Origin: Clostridiales bacterium 1_7_47FAA
GTDB lineage: Bacteria > Bacillota > Clostridia > Lachnospirales > Lachnospiraceae
Assembly (NCBI GenBank): GCA_000155435.1
Contig: DS990260.1
Coordinates: 433,543 to 497,542, forward strand
Length of the DNA stretch: 64,000 nucleotides
Reading direction: 5' to 3'
Position numbers and translations under genes: made by a program. Shown one piece after another: positions 35,085-44,851 of the stretch; positions within the stretch are counted from its first letter, which is position 1, and each line of letters begins with the position of its first letter. The notes below the pieces were generated by a model, which worked only from the letters and a program-made list of their open reading frames with translations, made no database searches and was not told the DNA's origin.

Positions 35085-36095
35085 ATGATTACCAAACATA
35101 CAATACCCTGCCTTGATTTAAAACAGATTGCTGAATCCGGGCAGTGTTTCAGGATGAACCCGCTGGACCTGGACCTGCTGCCTGAGGGAACAGATTACGG
35201 ATACCGGATCATCAGCAGGGGGCGGCTTCTTGACATATGGCAGCAGGGACAGGAACTGACTTTTGACTGCGCCGGGGAGGACCTGGATTTCTGGCTGGAT
35301 TATTTTGATATTGCAACGGATTACCAGGCCATGATTAACTGCGTGGCCCCAGGGAACACGTATCTGGCCGAGGCCGCGCAGGCCGGAAAGGGCATACGTA
35401 TCTTAAAACAGGACCCATGGGAAATGATCATCACCTTCGTGATATCCCAGCAGAAAACCATCCCGAAAATCCGCCAGCTGGTGGAAGCCCTCTGTGCCTC
35501 TTACGGCACCCCGGTTAACGGTGCCCTGGTTAATGGTGCCCCGGTTAATGGCACCCCGGTTAATGGTGCCCCGGTTAATGGCACCCCGGCCAACGGCATC
35601 CCCGGGAAAGGGCCGGAGGTTTCCATCGATGGCCCCGATTCAAGCCAGCGCCTGTTTTCCTTCCCCTCCCCGGAAGAGCTATCCCGCGCCACGCTGGATG
35701 AGCTTAAGGAGCTGAAACTTGGATACCGGGCCAAATACATATACCAGTTGTGCCAGGATGCGGTATCCGGCGCCCTGGACCTTGCCATGCTGGATACCAT
35801 GGATTATGATGCCGCCCTTTTATACCTGACAGGCTTTTATGGAATCGGTAAGAAGGTGGCCAACTGCGTGTGCCTGTTCGGCCTGCACCATATTGGGGCA
35901 TTTCCCGTGGACACATGGATAGAGAAAATCCTTATGGCCCAGTACTATGATAAACGCAAATACCGCCGCACCCCCAAGACATGTCTCTGCGATACAATCG
36001 TAAAGGATGTCTTTGGCCAGTACGGCGGCTGTGCCGGCGTCATGCAGCAGTATATATTCTACTATGAACGGCTGAGGAACAGCAAGCTGTCTTAG
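35085..36095 (+). CDS. 8-oxoguanine DNA glycosylase / AP lyase (OGG1-like)
   Basis: 336 residues. The N-terminal domain is OGG_N-like (LDLKQIAESGQCFRMN), followed by an HhH-GPD domain. The hairpin-helix-hairpin LTGFYGIGKKVANCVCLFG carries the catalytic lysine, and the catalytic aspartate lies in GAFPVDTWI. It excises oxidised guanine. Between DPWEMIITFVISQQKTIPKIRQLVEALC and the next helix, residues 141-170 are a six-fold G(T/A)PVN repeat absent from normal family members. The gene is divergent from pheST. AAAGG precedes the start. Confidence 0.9.
   Translation: MITKHTIPCLDLKQIAESGQCFRMNPLDLDLLPEGTDYGYRIISRGRLLDIWQQGQELTFDCAGEDLDFWLDYFDIATDYQAMINCVAPGNTYLAEAAQAGKGIRILKQDPWEMIITFVISQQKTIPKIRQLVEALCASYGTPVNGALVNGAPVNGTPVNGAPVNGTPANGIPGKGPEVSIDGPDSSQRLFSFPSPEELSRATLDELKELKLGYRAKYIYQLCQDAVSGALDLAMLDTMDYDAALLYLTGFYGIGKKVANCVCLFGLHHIGAFPVDTWIEKILMAQYYDKRKYRRTPKTCLCDTIVKDVFGQYGGCAGVMQQYIFYYERLRNSKLS
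35505..35594 (+). repeat. in-frame 15-bp tandem repeat within the glycosylase gene
   Basis: Six units of 15 bp, consensus GGYRCCCCGGTTAAT, starting at 35505 and repeated every 15 bp to 35594, with a decayed seventh (35595-35609). Each unit encodes five residues, so changes in copy number keep the reading frame. Confidence 0.93.
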
Positions 36096-36101
36096 AACGT
36101 G

Positions 36102-36689
36102 TCACATCATCCCCAGCTCAAATATCTTCCACTTCCCTCTAAAGCCCGATTCTTTTCCCACCGCAAAGTCCCTGGTATACGTACCGTCCCCCCACTGGGG
36201 CGCCAGTTCCAGGGCTTTGTCGGACCAGCGCTGGGAGAAGTCCACCCGCACCACCTTATATTCCTTAAAGCCATACCGGCTGGCCTGTTCATCGTAATAT
36301 GGCTTTTGGTCCGCATACTCCACGGTTGCAAGGGTCTGAAAGCCATGGATGGTATATTCTTTTATATAACGGCCTTCCCTGAAGTTTAAGTCATCCTGCC
36401 CAAAGTTAAGGCTCTCAAGCTGGTCCTGGGGGAACAGCCTGACGCACCTGTCAAACTGGGCAAGGCCCATGTATTTGAAGTACCATGCAGCAGCCAGCTG
36501 CGCATCATCCGATGGCATTTTCTCAAACTTGACGTGTCTTGGAAGGGAGTCCTCAACCGTGTATTCCTTCACCAGATGCTCCCCGCCTCTTGACCGGTTG
36601 ACAGCAGCCACCATGAACATGATGGCCAGGCATGCCAGGGTGATGCCGCATATCTTTAATGCCTGGGGTGAGAATTTCTCTTTGCTCAT
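36102..36689 (-). CDS. membrane-anchored hypothetical protein
   Basis: 195 residues. A single hydrophobic segment near the N-terminus (ICGITLACLAIMFMVAAV) acts as anchor or uncleaved signal, and the rest is a soluble extracytoplasmic domain. The C-terminal part (EYKVVRVDFSQRWSDKALELAPQWGDGTYTRDFAV) resembles small clostridial proteins of the NTF2/DUF4829 type, but I do not recognise a definite family. It is convergent with the glycosylase gene (6 bp between stops) and lies 25 bp upstream of a sugar-nucleotide reductase-like gene on the same strand in the sense that both could be co-transcribed. Confidence 0.7.
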   Translation of the reverse strand: MSKEKFSPQALKICGITLACLAIMFMVAAVNRSRGGEHLVKEYTVEDSLPRHVKFEKMPSDDAQLAAAWYFKYMGLAQFDRCVRLFPQDQLESLNFGQDDLNFREGRYIKEYTIHGFQTLATVEYADQKPYYDEQASRYGFKEYKVVRVDFSQRWSDKALELAPQWGDGTYTRDFAVGKESGFRGKWKIFELGMM

Positions 36690-36714
36690 TGATTTTATCC
36701 TTTCACTTGCCTTT

Positions 36715-37602
36715 TTATCCGGTCTGTCTTGGTATCACCTGATAATCGGCCAGACAGGTACGGATACCCTCCTGGGTGTCCCCGATGCAGATTCCCTGCC
36801 TGCGGATCCGCTCCGTATCAATCATAAGGTTTCTTGGGCAGGAGGCAAACCGCTCCGTATCCCGCTCTATCAGGCCGGACACATCGCTGCTTCCCGTCAC
36901 CGCCTTAAGGAACAGGGCCGCCGTGTCAAATGTGCTGCGGCTGTTCTGGCTGCCAAAATTATAGACCCCGCCAGGGAGTCTCATGGCTGCTTCCATATTC
37001 CTTATCACTTCCCACACATATGTGATGCCCCTGTAATCGTGTACAGGCAGCTTCAGGATCCGGTTCTCCCTTCTGGCATCCAGGAGACTGCCAAGCAGGC
37101 CGCAGCCGCCCGGACGGTCACTGGACGGATAGTCATACATCCAGGTCAGGCGCAGCGCCACCGCGTCGTGGAGACAGGTCAACATGGCTTCCTCCGCACG
37201 CTTTTTATCCCTTCCGTAGACAGAGCAGGGACGGTGAGGCCCCTCCTCCCGGTTTGGCTCCATGGAATCGGATGCATTGTATATCTGGTCCGAACTCATG
37301 AATACCATCCTGCTTCCGGACTGCCTGCACGCCTTGGCCATATTGGAGGTTCCCCGCACATTAATCTGTTCGGAACGCTCAGGCTCCTTCTCACATGCGG
37401 CTGTATTGGACACGCCCGCACAGTGCAGCACGTAATCCGGCCGGATTGCCTTTATGAATGCCGACACCGCCAGGGAATCGCTTACTTCCAGTTCCCTGTG
37501 GCTCACGCCAAGGGTTTCATATCCATCTATCTTCCTGAAATATTCTGAAAGCCGGGAACCTAAGAATCCATTGGCCCCGGTTATTAAAATACGCTTTTTC
37601 AT
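36715..37602 (-). CDS. SDR-family NAD(P)-dependent sugar-nucleotide reductase (RmlD-like)
   Basis: About 295 residues of the extended short-chain dehydrogenase group. The nucleotide-binding motif is ITGANGFLGSRLSEYF at the N-terminus, with VLHCAGVSNTAACEKEPE and the catalytic YxxxK in SVYGRDKKRAEEAM, an arrangement seen in dTDP-4-dehydrorhamnose reductases. No rml neighbours are present, so the substrate is unknown. Several in-frame ATGs exist; the one at 37602 was chosen because a frame starting at 37638 would overlap a TATAAT-like -10 box. Confidence 0.8.
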   Translation of the reverse strand: MKKRILITGANGFLGSRLSEYFRKIDGYETLGVSHRELEVSDSLAVSAFIKAIRPDYVLHCAGVSNTAACEKEPERSEQINVRGTSNMAKACRQSGSRMVFMSSDQIYNASDSMEPNREEGPHRPCSVYGRDKKRAEEAMLTCLHDAVALRLTWMYDYPSSDRPGGCGLLGSLLDARRENRILKLPVHDYRGITYVWEVIRNMEAAMRLPGGVYNFGSQNSRSTFDTAALFLKAVTGSSDVSGLIERDTERFASCPRNLMIDTERIRRQGICIGDTQEGIRTCLADYQVIPRQTG

Positions 37603-37754
37603 TGTACTGCTCATACCTTTCTTCAGATATGATAACATTATAGCCCAGGTACTGTCTATATTCTTTGCGATTTTCTTAATATTTACCCAGACACTTCTTT
37701 AAAACAGGCAGTCAGTCCTGTCTTTTTCCAAGATATCCCTGCCTGCATGAACAC

Positions 37755-37779
37755 AGGCCCGGTTCAACTGGCCGGGCCT
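37755..37779 (-). terminator. GC-rich hairpin after dnaJ (possible terminator)
   Basis: AGGCCCGG (37755-37762) pairs with CCGGGCCT (37772-37779). It follows the dnaJ stop by about 35 bp. There is no strong U-run, so termination is only probable; a weaker hairpin with T-runs on both sides lies at 37704-37721. Confidence 0.45.
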
Positions 37780-37814
37780 GACTGATATTCCAATGTTCTT
37801 TTGGTTCCTGTGCC

Positions 37815-38963
37815 TTACTTGAATATCCCCTTTTTCTTGGGCTTTTCCTCTTCCGGCGGGGTAATGCCGTTCATGGCGTCATCAAAACGCCTTAAAGCTT
37901 CCTTCTGCGCCTGGTTCATGCGCTCCGGAACCTGGACAACCAGGGTCACATAGTGGTCACCGCGCACATTACGGTTCCGAAGGGAAGGAACGCCCTTGCC
38001 CTTTAAGCGGACCTTAGTGTCTGTCTGAGTGCCTGGCTTCACTTCGTACTCCACCTCGCCGTCCACGGTCTTGATGCGGATTGGACCGCCAAGGGCTGCC
38101 CGGGCAAAGGAAATAGGCACCGTGGAATAGATGCTGGTATCCTGGCGCTTAAAAATCGGGTGCTGTGACACCACTGCCTCCACCAGAAGGTCGCCGCGCT
38201 CACCGCCTCCGGTTCCAGGCTCGCCGCCGCCTGCAAGACGCACGCACTGACCGTTATCAATGCCGCCCGGTATGGATACCTTGAATTTCTTGCGCACGGT
38301 CTTATAGCCTGTGCCATAACAGTCCGGACACTTCTCCTTGATGATCTGGCCCGTGCCGTTACAATCAGGACATGTCTGCACATTCTGGACCTGGCCAAAG
38401 AAGGACTGCTGGGTGTACATGATTTTGCCCTTGCCGTTACACTTGCCGCAGGTCTGGGGTGAAGTGCCTGCCTTGGCTCCTGTACCGTGACAGCTTGCAC
38501 ATGTCTCTTTAAAATTAATCTCAATCTCTTTTTCACATCCGAAAACAGCTTCCTCAAATGTTATCCTGATGGAAGTCTTTATATTGGCGCCGCGCATGGG
38601 ACCGCTCCTCGCCCTGGAAGACCGGCCGCCGCCAAAGATATCGCCAAAAATATCACCGAAGATATCACCCATATCCCCGCCAAAATCAAAACCGCCAAAG
38701 CCGCCGAAGCCACCGGCCCCGCCGCCGCCCTGGTCAAATGCAGCATGGCCGAACTGGTCGTACTGCTGACGTTTCTGAGGGTCGCTTAACACACTGTACG
38801 CCTCTGAAGCTTCTTTGAACCTGGCCTCTGCCTCCTTATCGCCTGGATTGGCATCCGGATGGTATTTCTTGGCAAGTTTCCTGTATGCTTTTTTCAATGC
38901 ATCATCGTCTGCATCCTTGGGAACGCCCAGAACTTCATAGTAATCTCTCTTACTCTCTGCCAT
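37815..38963 (-). CDS. dnaJ: chaperone DnaJ (Hsp40)
   Basis: 382 residues with the full type I layout: J-domain (residues 1-70) with HPD in [11 protein letters not shown]; a Gly/Phe-rich linker (about 78-115); the zinc-finger region with four CxxCxGxG repeats ([32 protein letters not shown]); and the C-terminal substrate-binding domains. Stimulates DnaK ATPase. Last gene of hrcA-grpE-dnaK-dnaJ, 88 bp after dnaK with an intercistronic hairpin between them. Confidence 0.98.
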   Translation of the reverse strand: MAESKRDYYEVLGVPKDADDDALKKAYRKLAKKYHPDANPGDKEAEARFKEASEAYSVLSDPQKRQQYDQFGHAAFDQGGGGAGGFGGFGGFDFGGDMGDIFGDIFGDIFGGGRSSRARSGPMRGANIKTSIRITFEEAVFGCEKEIEINFKETCASCHGTGAKAGTSPQTCGKCNGKGKIMYTQQSFFGQVQNVQTCPDCNGTGQIIKEKCPDCYGTGYKTVRKKFKVSIPGGIDNGQCVRLAGGGEPGTGGGERGDLLVEAVVSQHPIFKRQDTSIYSTVPISFARAALGGPIRIKTVDGEVEYEVKPGTQTDTKVRLKGKGVPSLRNRNVRGDHYVTLVVQVPERMNQAQKEALRRFDDAMNGITPPEEEKPKKKGIFK

Positions 38964-38998
38964 GTTGTTTACCTCTTAACACTCTTTATCTGCATAAA

Positions 38999-39033
38999 GG
39001 GGTTAGAAGCCGGAATACCGGCCCCTAATCCCC
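38999..39033 (-). other. intercistronic hairpin between dnaK and dnaJ
   Basis: GGGGTTAG (38999-39006) with CTAATCCCC (39025-39033), and an inner GCCGG/CCGGC stem, form a strong hairpin without a U-run. It probably stabilises or partly attenuates the dnaK message and lowers dnaJ expression relative to dnaK. Confidence 0.55.
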
Positions 39034-39051
39034 ATTTTCGTTCATCTTGCA

Positions 39052-40953
<1,902 letters not shown>

Positions 40954-41004
40954 TTATATGTTCCACCCAACAAAGTCCGTAAACCCGGCCAGGTGCCTAA
41001 TGCC

Positions 41005-41658
41005 TTAGTTAGCAACTTTTACCATGCTGTGCCTTACGACGCTTTCCCTGTACATGTAGCCCTTCTGTAATTCCTCTGCCACAATGTTCTCGCCCAGGCT
41101 GTCATCATCCACATGCATCACCGCATTGTGGAAGTTGGGGTCAAACTCCTGGCCCACGGCTTCAATCGCCTTCACGCCTGCTTCCTCCAGCGTCTTCTGG
41201 AACTGCTTATATATCTTCTCCATACCCTCGGCAATGGGGCTGCCCTTTTCATCCTCGGGTACGGTAGCTAAACCTCTCTCAAAATTATCAACCACGGGAA
41301 GCATACGCTCAATGATATCCCTGGCCCCCATTTCGTACATGGTGGACTTTTCCTTTTCGCTTCTCTTGCGGAAATTCTCAAATTCCGCCATCTGGCGTTT
41401 TACCCGGTCCGTAAGTTCCTCTATTTTCTCATCCCTTGGGTCCTTCTTCTTTTTGAAAAAGCTCTTTTTTTCTTCCTTGGCAGAAGCAGCCTCTTCAGTA
41501 TCCCCGGATGCCTCCTCCGGCGTCCCTTCTTCCTGCTGGCACGCATCCTCTGTGCCGTCACAGGCCGTCTGCCCGTTCTCAGCCATCACTTCTTCCTGCC
41601 CTGTTTCTTTGGCTTCTGCTTCTTTTTTTAACTCTTCGTCCTTCATATCTTCACTCAC
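41005..41658 (-). CDS. grpE: nucleotide exchange factor GrpE
   Basis: 217 residues. The first 75 are very acidic and disordered (repeated EEA/EE), followed by the long helix ERIEELTDRVKRQMAEFENFRKR-type coiled coil, and the C-terminal beta-wing with GVKAIEAVGQEFDPNFHNAVMHVDD and the ending GYMYRESVVRHSMVKVAN. All of these are family signatures. It releases ADP from DnaK. Starts 6 bp after hrcA. Confidence 0.96.
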   Translation of the reverse strand: MSEDMKDEELKKEAEAKETGQEEVMAENGQTACDGTEDACQQEEGTPEEASGDTEEAASAKEEKKSFFKKKKDPRDEKIEELTDRVKRQMAEFENFRKRSEKEKSTMYEMGARDIIERMLPVVDNFERGLATVPEDEKGSPIAEGMEKIYKQFQKTLEEAGVKAIEAVGQEFDPNFHNAVMHVDDDSLGENIVAEELQKGYMYRESVVRHSMVKVAN

Positions 41659-41664
41659 AGCTTA

Positions 41665-42717
41665 TCACCTTTCATCTTTTTTAAATGCCGTATCCAGCTG
41701 ATTCATAAGGGTACGCAGGGTGCCTAACACCTTCTCGTAATCCATGCGCTTGGGGCCGATGATTCCGATGGTTCCCCTAAGGCCTCCGCCCAGGTCATAA
41801 TTGGCAGTCACCACGCTGCAGTCCTTCATGGACTGTACCGGGCTTTCATCGCCAATGTAAACCTGTATGCCCGCATCGCCTTCCACGCCTGCATTGACTT
41901 CAGACACAAACTCCTGCAGCACTTCCTGATGTTCCAATGTACCGATCAGCTGGCTGGCCCTCTCACCTTCCGTCAGTTCGGGATACTTGAAAATGTTGGT
42001 TGCTCCGCTGGTATATATCTGCAGGTCTTCCCCGCCTGCCCGGATGGCTTCCGCCACCTCATTAAGCACCAGGTCCACTACCTGGCTGTGGATGCCCGCG
42101 TCAACCTTCAGCTTACTGATGATATCCAGATTAATCTCTTCAATGGTCAGTCCATTCAGACTGCTGTTCAACAGGATGTTCAGGTTCAGCAGCTCATCAT
42201 CGGTCAGCTCATCGGACACATCCACCATGGTATTCTTGATGATGTTTCCTTCCACCACCACTACCACCAGCATTTTATTCTTCTCCACCTTGGACAGCTG
42301 GATGAACTTAAGCTTGGTCTTGTGGTAACTTGGGCCGCTTATCATGGCTGCGTAGTTGGTGTTGGAGGCAAGTACCTGGGCCATCTTCTTGAGGACCAGT
42401 TCCAGTTTATCAACCTTCTGGACCATCATCTCCTTAAGCTCCGTTACCTCGCTGTCCTTCTCCAACATAATCTGGTCCACGTAAAACCGGTATCCCTTAT
42501 CAGAAGGAATACGGCCCGCAGATGTATGGGGCTGTATAATATAACCCATCTCTTCCAAATCCGACATCTCGTTACGGATGGTGGCAGAACTGAGTTTTAA
42601 ATCCGAATACTTGGAAATGGTCCTGGAACCCACGGGTTCCCCTGTTTCCAGATACGTTTTGATAATCGCCTTTAATATGGTCATCTTCCTGTCATCCAGG
42701 AACGTATCCACCGGCAT
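41665..42717 (-). CDS. hrcA: heat-inducible transcription repressor HrcA
   Basis: 350 residues. N-terminal winged helix (MTILKAIIKTYLETGEPVGSRTISKYSDLKLSSATIRNEMSDLEEMGYI) and C-terminal domain with GLRGTIGIIGPKRMDYEKV. It represses the operon by binding the CIRCE element found at 42742-42768 and is kept active by GroEL. First gene of the hrcA-grpE-dnaK-dnaJ operon. Confidence 0.97.
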   Translation of the reverse strand: MPVDTFLDDRKMTILKAIIKTYLETGEPVGSRTISKYSDLKLSSATIRNEMSDLEEMGYIIQPHTSAGRIPSDKGYRFYVDQIMLEKDSEVTELKEMMVQKVDKLELVLKKMAQVLASNTNYAAMISGPSYHKTKLKFIQLSKVEKNKMLVVVVVEGNIIKNTMVDVSDELTDDELLNLNILLNSSLNGLTIEEINLDIISKLKVDAGIHSQVVDLVLNEVAEAIRAGGEDLQIYTSGATNIFKYPELTEGERASQLIGTLEHQEVLQEFVSEVNAGVEGDAGIQVYIGDESPVQSMKDCSVVTANYDLGGGLRGTIGIIGPKRMDYEKVLGTLRTLMNQLDTAFKKDER

Positions 42718-42741
42718 CTGTCCACCTTCCTTTCCGAATTA

Positions 42742-42768
42742 TTAGCACTCGGTTTCGAGGAGTGCTAA
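42742..42768. promoter_or_regulatory. CIRCE element (HrcA operator)
   Basis: A perfect TTAGCACTC-N9-GAGTGCTAA. It lies 25 bp before hrcA and downstream of the promoter, so it sits in the start region of the transcript, as in other Firmicutes. Confidence 0.98.
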
Positions 42769-42782
42769 CATCTACATTCCAT

Positions 42783-42811
42783 AATATATTCCTTCTGAGT
42801 GAATTTGTCAA
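42783..42811 (-). promoter_or_regulatory. promoter of the hrcA-grpE-dnaK-dnaJ operon
   Basis: TTGACA (42811-42806) and TATATT (42788-42783), 17-bp spacing, on the minus strand immediately upstream of CIRCE. The rest of the 375-bp gap to 43092 holds AT-rich DNA and the divergent promoter at 43001. Confidence 0.88.
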
Positions 42812-43000
42812 GAGATAAATCCAAATTCTTTTATTATAATTTATTTTTCCAGTTTCACAGGACATAGATGATGTAGTCCCCCTCCTGAAAAATACCTATA
42901 TATTTGATTTTATCTCCCACTTTTAACAATTTTCTTGCAAAAATATGTAAAATATTCCCCACTTTTTATGAATATGTAACACTTGTTTAATGATTTCAGC

Positions 43001-43028
43001 TTGACAATTAATAGTTTTGTAATATAAT
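43001..43028 (+). promoter_or_regulatory. promoter of the first 3D-domain gene
   Basis: TTGACA (43001-43006) and TATAAT (43023-43028) with 16-bp spacing. The -10 box overlaps an in-frame ATG at 43027, so translation must start further downstream, at 43093. Confidence 0.85.
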
Positions 43029-43092
43029 GAAATATACATATAATATAGTCATATGGAACCAGAACAATCTGTTAATATTGCGAGGTAAATAT

Positions 43093-43722
43093 ATGCACAA
43101 TACCATAAGAAAAACCGTCCTGGCCGCGGCTGCTGCCGTCTTATGCCTGGCAGCTTCCTTGCCAGCTTATGCAGAAGAAACATCCCATACGGATGTGGCG
43201 GTAATGAAGGATGAGGCTGCCGGCAAAGATGGGACCACGTCTGCGTCAGTGGGCAAGGACGTGACAGTTGTTGAGAACGGATCCCCGGACAGGGACACGG
43301 AACATGGTTCTGCGCAGGATACCGCAGGGACCAGGACCTCCCATAAGGACAGGACCAGCCGCGGTTCAGAAGAAGAATACGTGGACGCGGGTCCCGGCGC
43401 CAGGAAGAAGGAAGAACCGCCTGTTTCCACAGAAACCTCCCTTGGCAGGTTCACCATCACCGGTTACTGCGGATGCGATAAGTGTTCGGGCGGACACGGG
43501 CTTACCTATTCCGGCACGGTTCCCACGCCTAACCACACCATTTCTGCGGACCTGGACCAGTTTCCGCTCGGCACCAGGCTGAAGATTGACGGAACCGTCT
43601 ATACGGTTGAGGATAAGGGTTCTTCTGTCAAGGGTAATATTCTTGATATTTTTTACGGCAGCCACGAGGAAGCGCTTGCCAAAGGTACCTATACCGCAGA
43701 AGTATTTTTAATGGAAGACTGA
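43093..43722 (+). CDS. secreted 3D-domain protein (double-psi barrel, Stp/MltA-like)
   Basis: 209 residues. A signal peptide (RKTVLAAAAAVLCLAASLPAYA) is followed by an acidic, low-complexity spacer (about residues 30-115) and a C-terminal 3D domain. The three aspartates that name the domain are seen in ADLDQFPLG, VEDKGSSVKG and LDIFYGSHEE. The domain is shared with resuscitation/YabE-type proteins and lytic transglycosylases acting on peptidoglycan. GAGG lies before the ATG. A paralogue follows 258 bp downstream. Likely a cell-wall enzyme; the substrate is not shown. Confidence 0.88.
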   Translation: MHNTIRKTVLAAAAAVLCLAASLPAYAEETSHTDVAVMKDEAAGKDGTTSASVGKDVTVVENGSPDRDTEHGSAQDTAGTRTSHKDRTSRGSEEEYVDAGPGARKKEEPPVSTETSLGRFTITGYCGCDKCSGGHGLTYSGTVPTPNHTISADLDQFPLGTRLKIDGTVYTVEDKGSSVKGNILDIFYGSHEEALAKGTYTAEVFLMED

Positions 43723-43750
43723 TTTTCCCGCTACATACGGACATTTTGAA

Positions 43751-43786
43751 AGCCACCAGCATCAAAGGCTGGCGGCTTTTCTTTTT
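43751..43786 (+). terminator. terminator after the first 3D-domain gene
   Basis: AGCCACCAGC (43751-43760) pairs with GCTGGCGGCT (43768-43777) with one mismatch, followed by TTTCTTTTTT. Confidence 0.92.
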
Positions 43787-43980
43787 TGCCCTGGGCACAG
43801 GATTTTCCGGTTACATATCCATGAAATTTCCTTTATTTCCATATATTTCCTTGACAATACAGGAAAATTATGATAAAACCTTGTTTATTGCTCATATATT
43901 ACAAAAGTATTACATATAATTTATTAATATGTTAAGAAACTATTTTGAATATTAAATGAGCAATAGGAGGTAACAAATAA

Positions 43981-44706
43981 ATGAAATTCAGACACTTATT
44001 AACCGGAACCATTCTTACCATCAGCTTACTTGCAGCTTCTGCCGTCACGGCATTTGCAGCTGTATCCAAAGGACGTTTTGAGACAGTTGACAGCACCACC
44101 ATCAGCGGCTGGGCTTACGACAGCGATTCCCCTGATGACGCGTTAAACGTAATGATAACCATCAAGAATAAAAATACAGGTGAGGAAGTATTTTCCCAGC
44201 GCATATCCGCCGGGGAATACAGGGAAGCGCTTTATAAGGAAAACCGGGGCAATGGATGCCACGGCTTCACCATCAATGTGGACTGGAGCGCTTATCCGGA
44301 CGGCATATACCTGGTAGAGGGAACCGTGGGGGGCCGAAGTTTCCCCAATCCCAGGACATACACCAACGGCAGCGGGGATGCCCAGACAGGAAGCGCTGCT
44401 GATGGACAGGGGCTGATACCCCTTGGGGTCTTTAAAACCACCGGCTACTGTCCCTGCCGCGCCTGTTCCGAGGGCTGGGGACGCCATACATGTACCGGCG
44501 CCGTTGCCACTGCCGGACACACCATCGCAGTAGATCCAAGGGTCATCCCTTACGGCTCAAAGGTCATGATTAACGGTGTTGTCTATACGGCTGAGGACCG
44601 CGGGGGCGCTGTGAAAGGCAACCACATCGATATTTTCTTCAATACACACGCTGAGACGAGACAGCATGGAATGCAGAACGCCGAGGTATTCCTGGTCCAG
44701 GGATAG
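43981..44706 (+). CDS. secreted 3D-domain protein with N-terminal beta-rich domain
   Basis: 241 residues. Signal peptide (LLTGTILTISLLAASAVTAFA), then a beta-rich domain (about 30-120: GRFETVDSTTISGWAYDSDSPDDALNVMI), then a 3D domain with GYCPCRACSEGWGRHTCTGAVA, VDPRVIPYGSKV, AEDRGGAVKGNHIDIFF. The aspartate triad is present, and the GYCPC motif is shared with the gene before it (GYCGC), so the two are paralogues with different N-terminal parts. AGGAGG precedes the ATG. Likely exported and acting on cell wall. Confidence 0.9.
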   Translation: MKFRHLLTGTILTISLLAASAVTAFAAVSKGRFETVDSTTISGWAYDSDSPDDALNVMITIKNKNTGEEVFSQRISAGEYREALYKENRGNGCHGFTINVDWSAYPDGIYLVEGTVGGRSFPNPRTYTNGSGDAQTGSAADGQGLIPLGVFKTTGYCPCRACSEGWGRHTCTGAVATAGHTIAVDPRVIPYGSKVMINGVVYTAEDRGGAVKGNHIDIFFNTHAETRQHGMQNAEVFLVQG

Positions 44707-44758
44707 ACAATAAGATATAACGTGATGATTGAATTCTAAGTGCTGCGTCCTTTAAAAA

Positions 44759-44823
44759 ACGGGGCGGATGGCAGCGGACAGGGCCATATGGAATAGCCCA
44801 TCCGCTGTCATCCGCCCCGTTTC
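44759..44823. terminator. bidirectional terminator between convergent genes
   Basis: A 20-bp stem with one mismatch, 44759-44778 with 44801-44820 (GGGGCGGATG...CATCCGCCCC), AAAA on one side and TTT on the other. It separates the 3D-domain gene from the convergent SpoIID-domain gene. Confidence 0.88.
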
Positions 44824-44851
44824 ATATCAGGACTGCATTCCTATCCAGGTC

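Noticed and set aside
36469-37548. 359-codon plus-strand frame
   Set aside because: It runs antisense through two genes with clear family features (membrane-anchored protein and RmlD-like reductase).
43027-43092. Upstream start for the first 3D-domain protein
   Set aside because: The ATG at 43027 overlaps the TATAAT box, and the signal peptide begins at the ATG at 43093, which has GAGG before it.
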